Notes: generated from the letters alone by a model not told the origin. A stretch of 64,000 nt of DNA from Janthinobacterium rivuli (GCF_009208735.1 NZ_WFLJ01000024.1:1-64000); one strand, 5' to 3'; counted from the first letter of the stretch, positions 1 to 9,353 are shown. A program made the numbers and translations.

Positions 1-1019
1 AAGCGCCGCCGGTGCCTGCATCCGCGCCGCCTGCCGCGCCGCCTGCGCCGCCGAAGCCGGCCCAGCCGAAAGCCGTGCCGAAGCCCGCGCCTGTGCCTCC
101 ACCGGCACCGGACGAAGCGCCGCCAGCGTCGCGCAAGTGGCTGCGCTGGCTGGGCGGCATCGCCGTGCTGGCGGCCGTCATCGTCTACATGAATGGCAAG
201 CCGGGCGGCAAGAATGAATCGGCTTGCAATGACGCCATCGATAGCGGCTTGAAGCTGGTGGCAAATGGCAGCCTGGACGGCGCCCGCCAGAAGCTGGCGA
301 CGGCAAAAAATGTGTGCACCGGCAAGTCCAGCGCCAAGGCGGACGATTTGCAGGCAGCGATCGGCAAGGCGGGCGCCGCGTCCGGCAGTTGCCAGCGGGG
401 CGTGCGCGCCATCGAGCGCGCGATCGATGCTCACCAGTTGCAAAGCGCCGCCAGGGGCATCGCCGCGCTCGACGCTGATTGCGCGGGCGCATCCAGCGTG
501 GATTCCTTGCGCAAGCAGCTGGCGCGCCAGCAGGCGGCAGCCGCGTCCGTGCTGGTCGGCGTGCGCCAGGCGCTCGATGGCAAGGATGCGACGGCGGCAG
601 GAAATGGCATTGCCCGGCTGGAAGCGATCGACCGCGAAGCGGCGGAATTGCCGCAGTTGAAGGCCGACGTGCAGGCGCTGGCGGCCGCGCCCGCTGCTGC
701 ACCGGTCCCGGCGCCGGTGTCAACGCCGGCGGTGCAGGAACCGGCGCCCGCGCGCGCGGTCGAACGAACAGCGGTGGCCGAACGCCGTCCGCTGGAAACG
801 GCGCCCGTCGATAGCGGCGCGGCCATGCGCAACGAGATGGCGCAATCGTTCTTGCGCGATGCCGAGCGCTCTTTGCTGGAAGGTAAGTTCGATGCGGCCA
901 AGACCTATCTGGAAAGCGCGCGCCGCGTCGACCCTGGCAATGCGCGCATCGACAATCTGTCGCGCCGCATCCGCGAACGGGAACGGCAAGTGCTGCAGAC
1001 GGAAACAACGATCAATTAG
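1..1019 (+). CDS. Proline-rich single-pass membrane protein, C-terminal part (5' end outside window)
   Basis: The reading frame is already open at the first base, so this is the C-terminal part of a longer protein. A GTG at 12 is available but lies inside an Ala/Pro-rich stretch and is unlikely to be the true start. Visible order: about 40 residues of Ala-Pro-Lys linker, one membrane segment (WLRWLGGIAVLAAVIVY), then an Ala-rich helical region with three cysteines, a second Pro/Ala linker, and a C-terminal helical pair resembling a tetratricopeptide unit (AERSLLEGKFDAAKTYLESA). The layout suggests a cytoplasmic N-terminal domain joined to a periplasmic helical domain. I do not recognise the family. 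A lipoprotein gene follows 16 bases after the stop and is probably co-transcribed. Confidence 0.6.
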   Translation, partial: APPVPASAPPAAPPAPPKPAQPKAVPKPAPVPPPAPDEAPPASRKWLRWLGGIAVLAAVIVYMNGKPGGKNESACNDAIDSGLKLVANGSLDGARQKLATAKNVCTGKSSAKADDLQAAIGKAGAASGSCQRGVRAIERAIDAHQLQSAARGIAALDADCAGASSVDSLRKQLARQQAAAASVLVGVRQALDGKDATAAGNGIARLEAIDREAAELPQLKADVQALAAAPAAAPVPAPVSTPAVQEPAPARAVERTAVAERRPLETAPVDSGAAMRNEMAQSFLRDAERSLLEGKFDAAKTYLESARRVDPGNARIDNLSRRIRERERQVLQTETTIN

Positions 1020-1035
1020 TCATATGGGAGTCACC

Positions 1036-1785
1036 ATGCTGAATCACACCACCGTGCGCGCCACTGCTGCGCTGACCATCGCGGCGATGCTGGCCGGCTG
1101 CGCCACGGCGCCGATGAACCCGAACGGCGTGCGCCAGGACAGTTCCTATCCACAAGGTGGCGCCCAGGCGGCCACGGATGAGGACCCGTGCAGCGTAGGC
1201 GCGACGGCCGCTGCAGGCGCGGCCGTGGGCGCGCTGCTGGGTGCGCTAGCGGGCGGCAAGAATGGCGCGCTGAAGGGCGCGGCCATCGGCGGCGGCCTGG
1301 CGGCGGCCGGTTGCCTGGCCATCAATGTCAATTCGCGCCAGACCAAGACGGCGGCGCAGGCGGACCGCGACTATATCCGCGCACGCGGCGCGTTGCCGCG
1401 CGAGCCGCAAGTGGTGTCGTACACGCCGCAGCTGAGCGCGTCGACCGTCAAGCGCGGCCAGCCGTTCAAGGTGAATTCCGTGGTGGAGCTGGTCAACGGC
1501 AGCGCGCAAAGCGTCAACGACGTGCGCGAAGAGCTGGTGGTGCTCGATCCGCAAGGGCAGCCGTTCAAGTCCGGCTCGAAGGCCCTGGCCAGCAACAACA
1601 AGTCGGGCGGGCGCTTTGAAAACTCGTTCGAGCTGACCTTGCCGGCCGGCGTGTCGCAGGGCGTGTATGGCGTCAAGACGAACCTGTACGTGAACGGCAA
1701 GCTGGCCGCCACGCGCGACCTGCGCACGCAGCTGGTGATGCTGGACGACAATAGCGACGTAGCGCAGCAATTGGCGCAACGGTAA
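1036..1785 (+). CDS. Glycine-zipper outer-membrane-type lipoprotein
   Basis: A 249-residue predicted lipoprotein. The chosen ATG has GGGAG five bases upstream; an in-frame ATG four codons earlier lacks a ribosome site. The signal peptide ends in the lipobox LAGC. Residues about 50-100 form a Gly/Ala-rich zipper (GAAVGALLGALAGG, then GAAIGGGLAAAG), typical of SlyB/OmpA-associated glycine-zipper segments that insert in membranes. The rest is a beta-rich domain resembling an immunoglobulin-like fold (residues about 130-235) that likely faces the periplasm. The function is not known to me. It follows the proline-rich membrane protein closely and may form an envelope pair with it. Confidence 0.7.
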   Translation: MLNHTTVRATAALTIAAMLAGCATAPMNPNGVRQDSSYPQGGAQAATDEDPCSVGATAAAGAAVGALLGALAGGKNGALKGAAIGGGLAAAGCLAINVNSRQTKTAAQADRDYIRARGALPREPQVVSYTPQLSASTVKRGQPFKVNSVVELVNGSAQSVNDVREELVVLDPQGQPFKSGSKALASNNKSGGRFENSFELTLPAGVSQGVYGVKTNLYVNGKLAATRDLRTQLVMLDDNSDVAQQLAQR

Positions 1786-1806
1786 AGGGAGATTGCAGGA
1801 GTCTCA

Positions 1807-1924
1807 ACATCTCATCCAGTCGTAGCGAGCGGCGATGATTTGTGGCCGAGAAGCGCAGCGCTACTTTAGTAGCGCGAGCATCGCCGGCCGCAAAGCGCGC
1901 CGCGCAGTAGACTGGGTGAGGTGT
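1807..1924 (+). repeat. Structured covarying repeat, copy 1
   Basis: A folded element of about 118 nt between two convergent genes. An outer stem pairs 1811-1821 with 1910-1920 and extends to 1807/1924. A middle stem pairs 1840-1848 with 1885-1893. An apical hairpin pairs 1858-1864 with 1869-1875 across a four-base loop. The unpaired blocks GTAGCGAGCGG, AGAAGCGCA, GAGCATCGC and GCGCAGTA recur in the same order in a second copy near 20551-20670, while the paired bases differ but stay complementary. It could be a REP/BIME-like dispersed element or a structured RNA. I do not recognise a named family. Confidence 0.75.
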
Positions 1925-1927
1925 CAG

Positions 1928-2398
1928 CTACGCGCCACCCTGGTATCCATGCTGGCGCCACGCCTCGTAGACGACGACGGCCACCGTATTCGATAAATTC
2001 AGACTGCGGTTGTCGGGGCGCATCGGCAGGCGGATGCGCTGCTCGGCCGGAAAGCCGTCGCGCAGGGCTGGGTCCAGGCCTTTCGTTTCCGAACCGAACA
2101 CAAACACGTCGCCCGGCAAGAAGGCCACGTCGCCGAACGGGCGCGAGCCGCGCGTCGTCATGGCAAACATGCGGGCCGGGTCGGGCTGGGTGTCGGCCAG
2201 GAACGCCTCCCAGTTCTTGTGCACCTTCATCTTGGCGTAATCGTGGTAATCGAGGCCGGCGCGCTTCATCTTGGCATCGTCGAGCGGAAAGCCCAGCGGT
2301 TCGACCAGGTGCAGTTGCGCGCCCGTGTTCGCGCACAGGCGGATGACGTTGCCCGTATTGGGCGGGATTTCAGGTTCTACCAAAACAACGTGAAACAA
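1928..2398 (-). CDS. trmL: tRNA (cytidine/uridine-34 2'-O)-methyltransferase TrmL
   Basis: A 156-residue SPOUT-class methyltransferase, the usual TrmL length. The family 2'-O-methylates the wobble base of tRNA-Leu isoacceptors using S-adenosylmethionine. Visible signatures are the N-terminal [19 protein letters not shown], the motif 2 segment [10 protein letters not shown] near residue 102, and motif 3 [14 protein letters not shown] near residues 124-137, which forms the knotted cofactor site. It is a minimal SPOUT protein with no extra RNA-binding domain. It lies 31 bases downstream of comF on the same strand and is probably co-transcribed with it. The call is firm. Confidence 0.93.
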   Translation of the reverse strand: MFHVVLVEPEIPPNTGNVIRLCANTGAQLHLVEPLGFPLDDAKMKRAGLDYHDYAKMKVHKNWEAFLADTQPDPARMFAMTTRGSRPFGDVAFLPGDVFVFGSETKGLDPALRDGFPAEQRIRLPMRPDNRSLNLSNTVAVVVYEAWRQHGYQGGA

Positions 2399-2429
2399 AA
2401 TGCTCTCCTCATATATATCTGTAGCGAAT

Positions 2430-3179
2430 TCAATGTGGCGGCGTGCGCGCCACGACCAATATGCTGACCCTGGCCGCCCCCGCGCCCTTGCAGGCGGCCG
2501 CCAGGGCGTTGACGGTATGGCCGCTGCTCATCACGTCGTCGACGATGCCGACATGGCATCCTTGCAATAACGGCGCGTGCTCCGGCGCGATGGCAAACGC
2601 GTGCGCCAGATTGGCTTGCCGTTCCTGCGGCGCCACGCCGCTTTGCGCCCGCGTGTCGCGCACCCGCAGCGCCAGCCGGGGCTGTAAAGGGACCTCCAGC
2701 AGGCGCGCCAGCGGACGGGCAATTTCCAGCGCCTGATTAAAACCCCGTTCGGCCAACCGGGCCGGGCCCAGCGGCACCGGGCACAGCAGCTGCGGCGCTT
2801 GCCATGCTTGCTGTTGCTTAATGGCAACATGCAGCAGTTGCGCCAACAGGGGCGCCAGCGCCAGGCGCGCGCCGAATTTCAGCTGCAACAGCAACTGGTC
2901 GGCGGGCGCCGCATAATCGAACGCCGTGATGGTGGCGTCATATGCGGGACTGTGGCGCACGCAGCGTCCGCACAGCAGCGCCACATCGTCGAGCGGATTG
3001 GCGCACTGGCGGCAGCGCGGCCGCAGCAGACCCAGGTATTGCGCGCGGCAGGGCGAACACAGCACTTCCGGGCAGCCGATGCCGCACAGCGCGCATTGGG
3101 CCGGCAGCACCGTGGCGCCCAGCCACAGTCGCAGCGCCTGCCAGGCGGCATCAAGCCGGTGCAGAGTGGCGGTCCGCAT
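2430..3179 (-). CDS. comF: ComF family protein (phosphoribosyltransferase-like)
   Basis: A 249-residue ComF/GntX-type protein. The N-terminal 75 residues carry a four-cysteine zinc-ribbon pattern (CALCG, CSPCR, CRQC, CGRC). The C-terminal half is a type I phosphoribosyltransferase domain with the PRPP loop [16 protein letters not shown] near residues 212-227. In naturally transformable bacteria ComF supports uptake of single-stranded DNA; in other bacteria the role is less clear. It is transcribed divergently from the bioC-like gene, with only 57 bases between start codons. The start is supported by position only; no strong ribosome site is visible. Confidence 0.88.
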   Translation of the reverse strand: MRTATLHRLDAAWQALRLWLGATVLPAQCALCGIGCPEVLCSPCRAQYLGLLRPRCRQCANPLDDVALLCGRCVRHSPAYDATITAFDYAAPADQLLLQLKFGARLALAPLLAQLLHVAIKQQQAWQAPQLLCPVPLGPARLAERGFNQALEIARPLARLLEVPLQPRLALRVRDTRAQSGVAPQERQANLAHAFAIAPEHAPLLQGCHVGIVDDVMSSGHTVNALAAACKGAGAARVSILVVARTPPH

Positions 3180-3236
3180 CGCGATGGCGTCGTTCCATGT
3201 ACACTGCCGACATTATCTCACCTCACCCGATTCAAC

Positions 3237-4160
3237 ATGCCAGTTCCCACCAGTCCGCCCAAAATGAGTGCGCCCATCGATGCGGTGCAAGTACGCGATT
3301 TCTTTTCCCGTCCGGCGCGCGTCGCGCCATCGGACTTCCTGCGCCGCGAAGTGTCACAGCGCATGCACGAGCGCCTGGAGCTGGTGAAGATCGCTCCCCT
3401 GCGGGTGCTTGACGCCGGCTGCGGCCCGGGCGCGGACCTGGCGCAGTTGCAAAAGGATTATCCCGCCGCGCAGATTATCGGTCTCGATGCAGCGCAAGCG
3501 ATGATGCAGGCGGCGCGCGCGCCCGCGTCGAAACTGGCCGGCCTGAATCAGTTCCTCAGCAAGCTCCTGCCGGCCAAGGCGGGCGTGGATTTGTTGTGCG
3601 GCGACCTCGGCGACCTGCCGCTGGCGCAGGGCAGCGTCGACCTCGTGTGGTCGAACCTGGCGCTGCACTGGCATGCCCAGCCCGACCGCGTGTTCGCCGA
3701 GTGGCGGCGCGCGCTGCGCCTCGACGGCTTGCTGATGTTTTCCTGCTTCGGTCCCGACACCTTCCGCGAAGTGCGCGACGCGTTTGCCGAAGCGGACTTG
3801 TATCCGCATGCCTTGCCCTTCGTCGACATGCACGACTTTGGCGACATGCTGGTCGAGACGGGTTTTTCCACGCCCGTGCTGGACATGGAAATCATCACCG
3901 TGACCTACGACACGGCGGAAAAACTGCTGGCGGACGTGCGCGCCTTTGGCGGCAACCCGCTGACCACGCGCCGGCGCGGCCTGATGGGCAAGGCGGCCTG
4001 GCAGCGCATGCTGGACGCGCTGGAAAAGACGCGCCGTCCCGATGGCAAGCTGGGCCTGAGTTTCGAGGTGATCTACGGCCACGCCTTCCGTCCCGCGCCG
4101 CGCGTGACGCGCAATGGCGAAGCGATCATCCGTTTTGACTTGCCCAGAAAACCGAAATAA
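3237..4160 (+). CDS. bioC: BioC-like malonyl-ACP O-methyltransferase
   Basis: A 307-residue class I SAM-dependent methyltransferase. Motif I is VLDAGCGPGADL near residue 56. Downstream segments QGSVDLVWSNLALHW and FSCFGPDTFREVRDAF are typical of BioC, which methylates malonyl-ACP so that fatty-acid synthesis can build the pimeloyl chain of biotin. An alternative start nine codons in (3264) is possible. No other biotin gene is adjacent, so the specific substrate is inferred from sequence style only. It is divergent from comF and is followed by a long AT-rich gap. Confidence 0.75.
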   Translation: MPVPTSPPKMSAPIDAVQVRDFFSRPARVAPSDFLRREVSQRMHERLELVKIAPLRVLDAGCGPGADLAQLQKDYPAAQIIGLDAAQAMMQAARAPASKLAGLNQFLSKLLPAKAGVDLLCGDLGDLPLAQGSVDLVWSNLALHWHAQPDRVFAEWRRALRLDGLLMFSCFGPDTFREVRDAFAEADLYPHALPFVDMHDFGDMLVETGFSTPVLDMEIITVTYDTAEKLLADVRAFGGNPLTTRRRGLMGKAAWQRMLDALEKTRRPDGKLGLSFEVIYGHAFRPAPRVTRNGEAIIRFDLPRKPK

Positions 4161-4627
4161 AAGGCCAAAGAAACCGACACTTGGTCGCCATTCGCGCATT
4201 GCCATCGCGGCAAGCGTTGCAAAGCGCGCGGCGGCCGGGAGAAGGGCGCGCACAAAGCCGATTATTGCTTGATGGATTCAAGTTTACTTGATTATAATCG
4301 TTGATTGTTTGTCAGCTTGTTAAGTAGAAAAAACAAGGGCTGTATACAAAATAAAAAAAACAAAGCAAGACTAATTCGAAGTTACTGCATTAGTATAGTA
4401 ACCATCTTCCACACGAGGCCATTTCAGTGTGGGGAGGAAAAAAAAGGGTTCCAGCATGGTTGCGCGCCGTCGTTTTTGCTGCCGTGGCCAGCATGGAATT
4501 CGCTGGTGCTTGACGCACATGGCCGCATTCCGGCCGTGTTGCTTTCATGGAGGAGCGGCAGCGGTCCAGTACGGAGAAGTCCGCAGCCGTTTAAAATATC
4601 ATTATTTTTTGGGTGGTTGGGGAAAAC
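4161..4627 (+). promoter_or_regulatory. Intergenic leader of the cytochrome oxidase operon
   Basis: A 467-base gap with no convincing gene. A sigma70-like promoter is visible at 4269-4298: TTGATG, 18-base spacer, TATAAT. That implies an untranslated leader of roughly 320 nt before coxB. Within it is a hairpin CCACAC...GTGTGG near 4410-4434 followed by a purine run. An open frame starting near 4456 overlaps coxB and has poor coding character, so I do not call it. What the long leader does cannot be told from sequence. Confidence 0.45.
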
Positions 4628-5836
4628 ATGACACATGCAAAGCGACTTCAATCGTTGCTGCTCGGGCTGTCTTTGACAGCGTTTGGCATCGGGCGATGGG
4701 CCACGGCGGCACCGGCTGCCGGCACCTATCCCGGCACCGGCGGTCCCGTGCCGTTCGAAATGAATCTGCAACCGCCGGCGACACAGATCGCCCATGAAAT
4801 CTACGATTTGCACACCCTGATGATGATCATCTGCCTGGTGATCTTCGTGGCCGTGTTCGGCGTCATGTTTTATTCCATCTTCAAGCACCGCAAGTCCCTG
4901 GGCCACAAACCGGCCACTTTCCACGAAAGCACCACCGTCGAGATCGCCTGGACCGTCGTGCCTTTCCTTATCGTCATCGGCATGGCCCTGCCTGCCACGC
5001 GCACCGTGGTCGGCATGAAGGACACATCGAACGCCGACATCACCATCAAGGCCACCGGCATGCAGTGGAAATGGGGCTATGACTACCTGAAAGGCGAGGG
5101 CGAAGGCATTTCCTTCCTCTCCAATCTGGCCACGCCGCGCTCGCAAGTGGGTGCGCCAGGCGCGCCGCCGACGGAAAAACGGGGCGAGAACTACCTGATC
5201 GAAGTCGACAACGAAGTCGTCGTGCCGGTCAACAAGAAGATCCGCGTGGTGCTGACGGCCAACGACGTCATCCACGCCTGGTCCGTGCCTGCCTTTGGCG
5301 TGAAGCAGGATGCGATTCCCGGTTTCGTGCGCGACACCTGGTTCAAGTCCGACCATATCGGCACCTTCCGCGGCAATTGCGCCGAGCTGTGCGGCAAGGA
5401 ACATGCGTTCATGCCCATCGTCGTCAAGGTCGTCTCGGCAGATGATTACAAGGCCTGGGTTGATGTAAAACAAAAGGAAATGGCGGCATTGGCTGATGAT
5501 CCAAGCAAGGTGTGGACCATCGACGAATTGAAGGTCAAGGGCGAGAAAGTGTATACGGCCAACTGCGTGGTCTGCCACCAGGCGACCGGCAAGGGCGTGC
5601 CCGGTGCGTTTGCGCCGCTGGACGGCTCGGCCGTGGTGAACGGTCCGAAAGCGGATCAGATCCATGTGTTGCTGAACGGGCAAAAGAGCGGCAAGTATCC
5701 CGCTGAAATGCCAGCCTGGAAACAGCTGTCCGACACGGAAATTGCCGCAGTGATCACTTACACGCGCAATTCCTGGTCGAACAAGGCCGCAGAGAACATC
5801 GTTCAACCAGCCGAAGTCGTGGCTGCACGCAAGTAA
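4628..5836 (+). CDS. coxB: Cytochrome c oxidase subunit II with fused cytochrome c domain
   Basis: A 402-residue subunit II of an aa3/caa3-type haem-copper oxidase. After a signal peptide and two transmembrane segments comes the cupredoxin domain with the CuA site CAELCGKEHAFM near residues 251-262, which accepts electrons from cytochrome c. A C-terminal class I cytochrome c domain follows, with CVVCH near residues 313-317 and a distal methionine candidate in YPAEMPAW, so electrons can enter through a covalently attached haem. The ATG preceded by GGGGAAAAC is chosen over a GTG five codons earlier. It heads the oxidase operon, with coxA 13 bases downstream. Confidence 0.95.
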   Translation: MTHAKRLQSLLLGLSLTAFGIGRWATAAPAAGTYPGTGGPVPFEMNLQPPATQIAHEIYDLHTLMMIICLVIFVAVFGVMFYSIFKHRKSLGHKPATFHESTTVEIAWTVVPFLIVIGMALPATRTVVGMKDTSNADITIKATGMQWKWGYDYLKGEGEGISFLSNLATPRSQVGAPGAPPTEKRGENYLIEVDNEVVVPVNKKIRVVLTANDVIHAWSVPAFGVKQDAIPGFVRDTWFKSDHIGTFRGNCAELCGKEHAFMPIVVKVVSADDYKAWVDVKQKEMAALADDPSKVWTIDELKVKGEKVYTANCVVCHQATGKGVPGAFAPLDGSAVVNGPKADQIHVLLNGQKSGKYPAEMPAWKQLSDTEIAAVITYTRNSWSNKAAENIVQPAEVVAARK

Positions 5837-5849
5837 TTAGGAGCCGCAC

Positions 5850-7448
5850 ATGAGTACTAGCACGAGCACCTTGGACCACGCCGGTCACGATCACGACCAT
5901 GCCCACGACCACCCCACCGGCTACCGCCGCTGGCTGTTTGCCACCAATCATAAAGATATCGGTACTCTGTACCTGTGGTTCTCGTTCATCATGCTGCTGT
6001 CTGGCGGCGTGCTGGCCCTGATGATCCGTACGGAACTGTTTCACCCTGGCTTGCAATTCTTTCACCCAGAATTCTTCAACCAGCTGACCACCATGCATGG
6101 CCTGGTGATGGTGTTTGGCGCCATCATGCCGGCCTTCGTCGGCTATGCCAACTGGATGATTCCGCTGCAAGTGGGCGCGTCCGACATGGCGTTTGCCCGC
6201 ATGAACAACTTCTCGTTCTGGCTGCTGCCGCCGGCCGCGCTGCTGCTGGCCACGTCCTTCCTCGTGCCGGGCGGCGCCACGGCCGCCGGCTGGACCCTGT
6301 ATGCGCCGCTGTCGACGCAGATGGGCCCGGGCATGGACATGGCCATTTTCGCCATGCACCTGATGGGCGCCTCGTCCATCATGGGCTCGATCAACATCAT
6401 CGTCACCATCCTGAACATGCGCGCGCCCGGCATGACCCTGATGAAAATGCCGATGTTTTGCTGGACCTGGCTGATTACCGCGTATCTGTTGATCGCCGTC
6501 ATGCCCGTGCTGGCCGGCGCCATCACCATGACCCTGACGGACCGCCATTTCGGCACGTCCTTCTTTAACGCGGCAGGCGGCGGCGACCCCGTCATGTACC
6601 AGCACATCTTCTGGTTCTTCGGCCATCCCGAGGTCTACATCATGATCTTGCCGGCCTTCGGCATCGTCTCGCAGATCCTGCCCGCGTTTGCCCGCAAGCC
6701 ATTGTTCGGCTACGCCTCGATGGTCTACGCCACCGCTTCCATCGCGATTCTGTCCTTCATCGTCTGGGCGCACCACATGTTTACCACCGGCATGCCGGTG
6801 ACGAGCCAGCTGTTCTTCATGTACGCGACCATGCTGATCGCCGTGCCGACGGGCGTGAAAGTGTTCAACTGGATCGCCACGATGTGGAAGGGTTCGATGA
6901 CGTTCGAGACGCCGATGCTGTTCTCGGTGGGCTTCATCTTCGTGTTTACCATGGGCGGCTTCACGGGCCTGATCCTCGCCGTCACGCCGATCGACATCCA
7001 GCTGCAGGATACCTATTACGTGGTGGCGCATTTCCACTACGTGCTGGTGGCCGGTTCGCTGTTCGCCCTGTTCGCCGGCTTCTACTACTGGTCGCCGAAA
7101 TGGACGGGCCACATGTACAACGAGACGCGCGGCAAGATCCACTTCTGGTTGTCCCTGATCACGTTCAACGTGACCTTCTTCCCGATGCACTTCCTGGGCC
7201 TGGCCGGCATGCCGCGCCGCTACGCCGACTATCCGGCGCAGTTCACGGATTTCAATATGATCGCTTCGATCGGCGGCTTCGGCTTTGGCCTGATGCAGGT
7301 GTACTTCCTGTTCTTTGTTGTCTTGCCGACCATCCGCGGCGGCAAGGCTGCGCCGGCGAAACCATGGGAAGGCGCGGAAGGCCTGGAATGGACCGTGCCG
7401 AGCCCGGCGCCTTTCCACACGTTTGAAACGCCGCCGACAGTGAAATAA
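5850..7448 (+). CDS. coxA: Cytochrome c oxidase subunit I
   Basis: The 532-residue catalytic subunit, a twelve-helix membrane protein that binds haem a and the haem a3-CuB centre and reduces oxygen to water while pumping protons. Visible ligands are the early haem a histidine in TMHGLVMVF, the cross-linked His-Tyr pair in [12 protein letters not shown] (near residue 259), the two CuB histidines in WAHHMF (near 308), and the haem pair in VVAHFHYVL (near 394). The extreme N terminus is His-rich ([15 protein letters not shown]), unusual but seen in some betaproteobacterial homologues. The ribosome site TAGGAG precedes the start. Confidence 0.97.
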   Translation: MSTSTSTLDHAGHDHDHAHDHPTGYRRWLFATNHKDIGTLYLWFSFIMLLSGGVLALMIRTELFHPGLQFFHPEFFNQLTTMHGLVMVFGAIMPAFVGYANWMIPLQVGASDMAFARMNNFSFWLLPPAALLLATSFLVPGGATAAGWTLYAPLSTQMGPGMDMAIFAMHLMGASSIMGSINIIVTILNMRAPGMTLMKMPMFCWTWLITAYLLIAVMPVLAGAITMTLTDRHFGTSFFNAAGGGDPVMYQHIFWFFGHPEVYIMILPAFGIVSQILPAFARKPLFGYASMVYATASIAILSFIVWAHHMFTTGMPVTSQLFFMYATMLIAVPTGVKVFNWIATMWKGSMTFETPMLFSVGFIFVFTMGGFTGLILAVTPIDIQLQDTYYVVAHFHYVLVAGSLFALFAGFYYWSPKWTGHMYNETRGKIHFWLSLITFNVTFFPMHFLGLAGMPRRYADYPAQFTDFNMIASIGGFGFGLMQVYFLFFVVLPTIRGGKAAPAKPWEGAEGLEWTVPSPAPFHTFETPPTVK

Positions 7449-7455
7449 GGTATCC

Positions 7456-7479
7456 CGGGCCGGCGTGTTGCGCGGCCCG
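7456..7479 (+). other. Hairpin between coxA and the small assembly gene
   Basis: CGGGCC pairs with GGCCCG across a 12-base loop just after the coxA stop. There is no U-tract, so it is more likely an mRNA-stabilising or processing hairpin than a terminator. Such an element could hold the coxA message at a higher level than the downstream assembly genes; this is inference. Confidence 0.35.
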
Positions 7480-7499
7480 TCTTGAATAAAGTGCCTGTC

Positions 7500-7607
7500 A
7501 TGACCGAACGTAAAAAACCGAACAACCTGCGTACCGGGCTGATCTTGGCCGCCCTGGCGGCCTTCTTCTTCCTGTCCGTGTTCGCCAAGCGGCTGTGGCT
7601 GTCGTGA
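7500..7607 (+). CDS. Cytochrome oxidase small assembly protein (35 residues)
   Basis: A 35-residue open frame encoding a short basic N terminus (MTERKKPNNLRTG) and one membrane helix (LILAALAAFFFLSVFAKRLWL). Small proteins of this form between coxA and ctaG are annotated in Burkholderiales as cytochrome oxidase small assembly protein. Its stop overlaps the ctaG GTG start by four bases (GTGA), so the two are translationally coupled. The position inside the oxidase operon is the main support; its exact role is not established here. Confidence 0.75.
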   Translation: MTERKKPNNLRTGLILAALAAFFFLSVFAKRLWLS

Positions 7608-8176
7608 CGACGCCCCACCAACAGGAAACACGCGGCCTGAACCGCAAGATGCTGGGCAAGCTGCTCGTCATTGCCGTGCTGATGTTCGGCTTTGGCTATG
7701 CCCTGATCCCCGTCTACAAGCAGATTTGCGAAGTGATGGGCATCAACGTGCTGACGCAAAAAGATGGCACGGTGGCTTACGACAACAACACGCAAGTCGA
7801 CACGACGCGCAGCATCACCGTCGAGTTCGACGGCAATGCGCAGGGGCCATGGCGCTTCCGCCCGACCGTGTCGAGCATGCAGGTGCATCCGGGCGAACTG
7901 GTGACCGTCCTGTATGAAGTGGTCAACACGCAAAACCGCGTCGTCAACGCGCAAGCCATTCCCAGCTACGCACCGCAGAGCGCCACGCCGCATTTCAAGA
8001 AGGTCGAGTGCTTCTGCTTCAAGCAGCAGACCTTGAAACCCAACGAAGCGCGGCAGATGCCGGTGGTGTTCTTCCTTGATCCGGCCCTGCCGAAAGAGGT
8101 CAAGACCATCACCCTGTCGTACACGTTTTTCGAGATCGCCGGTCTGAGCCAGGCTCAGACGCCGGCCGTCCAATAG
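7604..8176 (+). CDS. ctaG: Cytochrome c oxidase assembly protein CtaG/Cox11
   Basis: A 190-residue copper chaperone that delivers CuB to subunit I. It has one N-terminal membrane anchor (LLVIAVLMFGFGYALIPVY) and a periplasmic immunoglobulin-like domain. The diagnostic CFCF copper-binding motif is present in KKVECFCFKQQ near residue 143. The GTG start overlaps the stop of the small assembly gene; an earlier in-frame GTG at 7595 is less likely because it lies deeper in that gene. The family and context are both clear. Confidence 0.94.
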   Translation: MTTPHQQETRGLNRKMLGKLLVIAVLMFGFGYALIPVYKQICEVMGINVLTQKDGTVAYDNNTQVDTTRSITVEFDGNAQGPWRFRPTVSSMQVHPGELVTVLYEVVNTQNRVVNAQAIPSYAPQSATPHFKKVECFCFKQQTLKPNEARQMPVVFFLDPALPKEVKTITLSYTFFEIAGLSQAQTPAVQ

Positions 8177-8185
8177 GAGAGTGCC

Positions 8186-8392
8186 ATGGGCGAATCCGCC
8201 AAGCCGGAAAAAGCGTCGTTCCTGTATTCGCTGCGGGCCGTCGTGTGGTCGTTCACGGGGCTGCGCCGCAAGAGCGATTTCGACACGGATTCGGCCAAGC
8301 TCAATCCCGTGCACATCGTCATCGCCGGCTTCCTGGTGGTGGCTTGCCTGATCGGCGTCCTGATTACCATCGTTAAATTCGCAGTCTCGTGA
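8186..8392 (+). CDS. DUF2970 family membrane protein
   Basis: A 68-residue protein with one C-terminal membrane helix (IVIAGFLVVACLIGVLITIV). The segment FLYSLRAVVWSFTGLRRKSDFD matches the DUF2970 style of small proteins commonly found between ctaG and the subunit III gene in betaproteobacteria. A GGAGAG ribosome site precedes the ATG. The function is unknown; its constant place in oxidase operons suggests an assembly or supernumerary role. Confidence 0.8.
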   Translation: MGESAKPEKASFLYSLRAVVWSFTGLRRKSDFDTDSAKLNPVHIVIAGFLVVACLIGVLITIVKFAVS

Positions 8393-8450
8393 TGTCGCAA
8401 CATCGATAACATATAAAAAAACCACCCTATAAGTTTTTGAGGAGATGATG

Positions 8451-9311
8451 ATGAGTTCCAACCACGCCGCCGTACCCTATTATTTCGTGCCAGGCCCGTC
8501 GCGCTGGCCCATGCTGGGCGGCGCCAGCCTGCTGCTGACCATGATCGGCGCCTCGGCCTGGGTCAACGACGTCTCCTGGGGCCCGTACGTGAATTACCTG
8601 GGCATCGCCGGCATCCTGCTGGTGCTGTATTTCTGGTTCGGCGACGCCATCAGCGAATCGGAGCAGGGCCTGTACAGCGAGCGCATCGACCACTCCTTCC
8701 GCTGGAGCATGAGCTGGTTCATCTTTTCGGAAGTCATGTTCTTCGCCGCCTTCTTCGGCGCCCTGTTCTATGCGCGCAGCATCTCGATGCCATGGCTGGC
8801 CGACCTCGACCACAAGGTGATCTGGCCCGATTTCGCCGCCCACTGGGGCAACACGGGCCCGGCCGGCACGGTGCAGGAATTCACCACCATGACGCCGTTC
8901 TGGATTCCGACCATCAATACGGCCTTGCTGCTGACGTCGGGCGTCACCCTGACGATTTCCCACCACGCGCTGCGCGCCGGCCACCGCGCCATGACGGCCC
9001 TGTTCCTGTTCGCCACCATCGTGCTGGGCGCCATCTTCATGGGCTTCCAGGTCTACGAATACATCCACGCCTACAGCGAACTGAACTTGAAATTGACGTC
9101 CGGCATCTACGGCGCCACCTTCTTCATGCTGACGGGCTTCCACGGCTTCCACGTGACCCTGGGCGCCATCATGTTGTCCGTCATCCTGTACCGCGTGCTG
9201 AAAGGCCACTTCACGCCCGATCACCACTTCGGCTTCGAAGGCGCGGCCTGGTACTGGCACTTTGTCGACGTCGTCTGGCTGGGCCTGTACGTGGTCGTGT
9301 ATTGGTTATAA
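8451..9311 (+). CDS. coxC: Cytochrome c oxidase subunit III
   Basis: A 286-residue seven-helix subunit III that stabilises the oxidase core and supports proton uptake. Characteristic segments include the N-terminal AAVPYYFVPGPSRWPM, FIFSEVMFFAAFFGALFY, and the C-terminal FEGAAWYWHFVDVVWLGLY. Three ATG codons lie in tandem; the last one, six bases after GAGGAG, is chosen. It is the last oxidase structural gene and is followed by a strong terminator. Confidence 0.96.
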   Translation: MSSNHAAVPYYFVPGPSRWPMLGGASLLLTMIGASAWVNDVSWGPYVNYLGIAGILLVLYFWFGDAISESEQGLYSERIDHSFRWSMSWFIFSEVMFFAAFFGALFYARSISMPWLADLDHKVIWPDFAAHWGNTGPAGTVQEFTTMTPFWIPTINTALLLTSGVTLTISHHALRAGHRAMTALFLFATIVLGAIFMGFQVYEYIHAYSELNLKLTSGIYGATFFMLTGFHGFHVTLGAIMLSVILYRVLKGHFTPDHHFGFEGAAWYWHFVDVVWLGLYVVVYWL

Positions 9312-9353
9312 TGGCGGGGCAGGGCGCGCGTGGTTGAAGGACGCGCCGGCACC

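Noticed and set aside
2799-3236. An N-terminal extension of the bioC-like gene
   Set aside because: The extension lies over comF on the opposite strand and has no family match; the start at 3237 gives a normal-length protein.
4429-4797. A 122-residue frame in the coxB leader
   Set aside because: It overlaps the first 170 bases of coxB in another frame, is rich in Cys/Arg/Trp with no family resemblance, and has no suitable start. It is more likely leader sequence.
5754-7631. A 625-residue antisense frame across coxA
   Set aside because: Its composition is His/Arg/Gly-rich nonsense typical of the reverse frame of a GC-rich membrane-protein gene; coxA is unambiguous.
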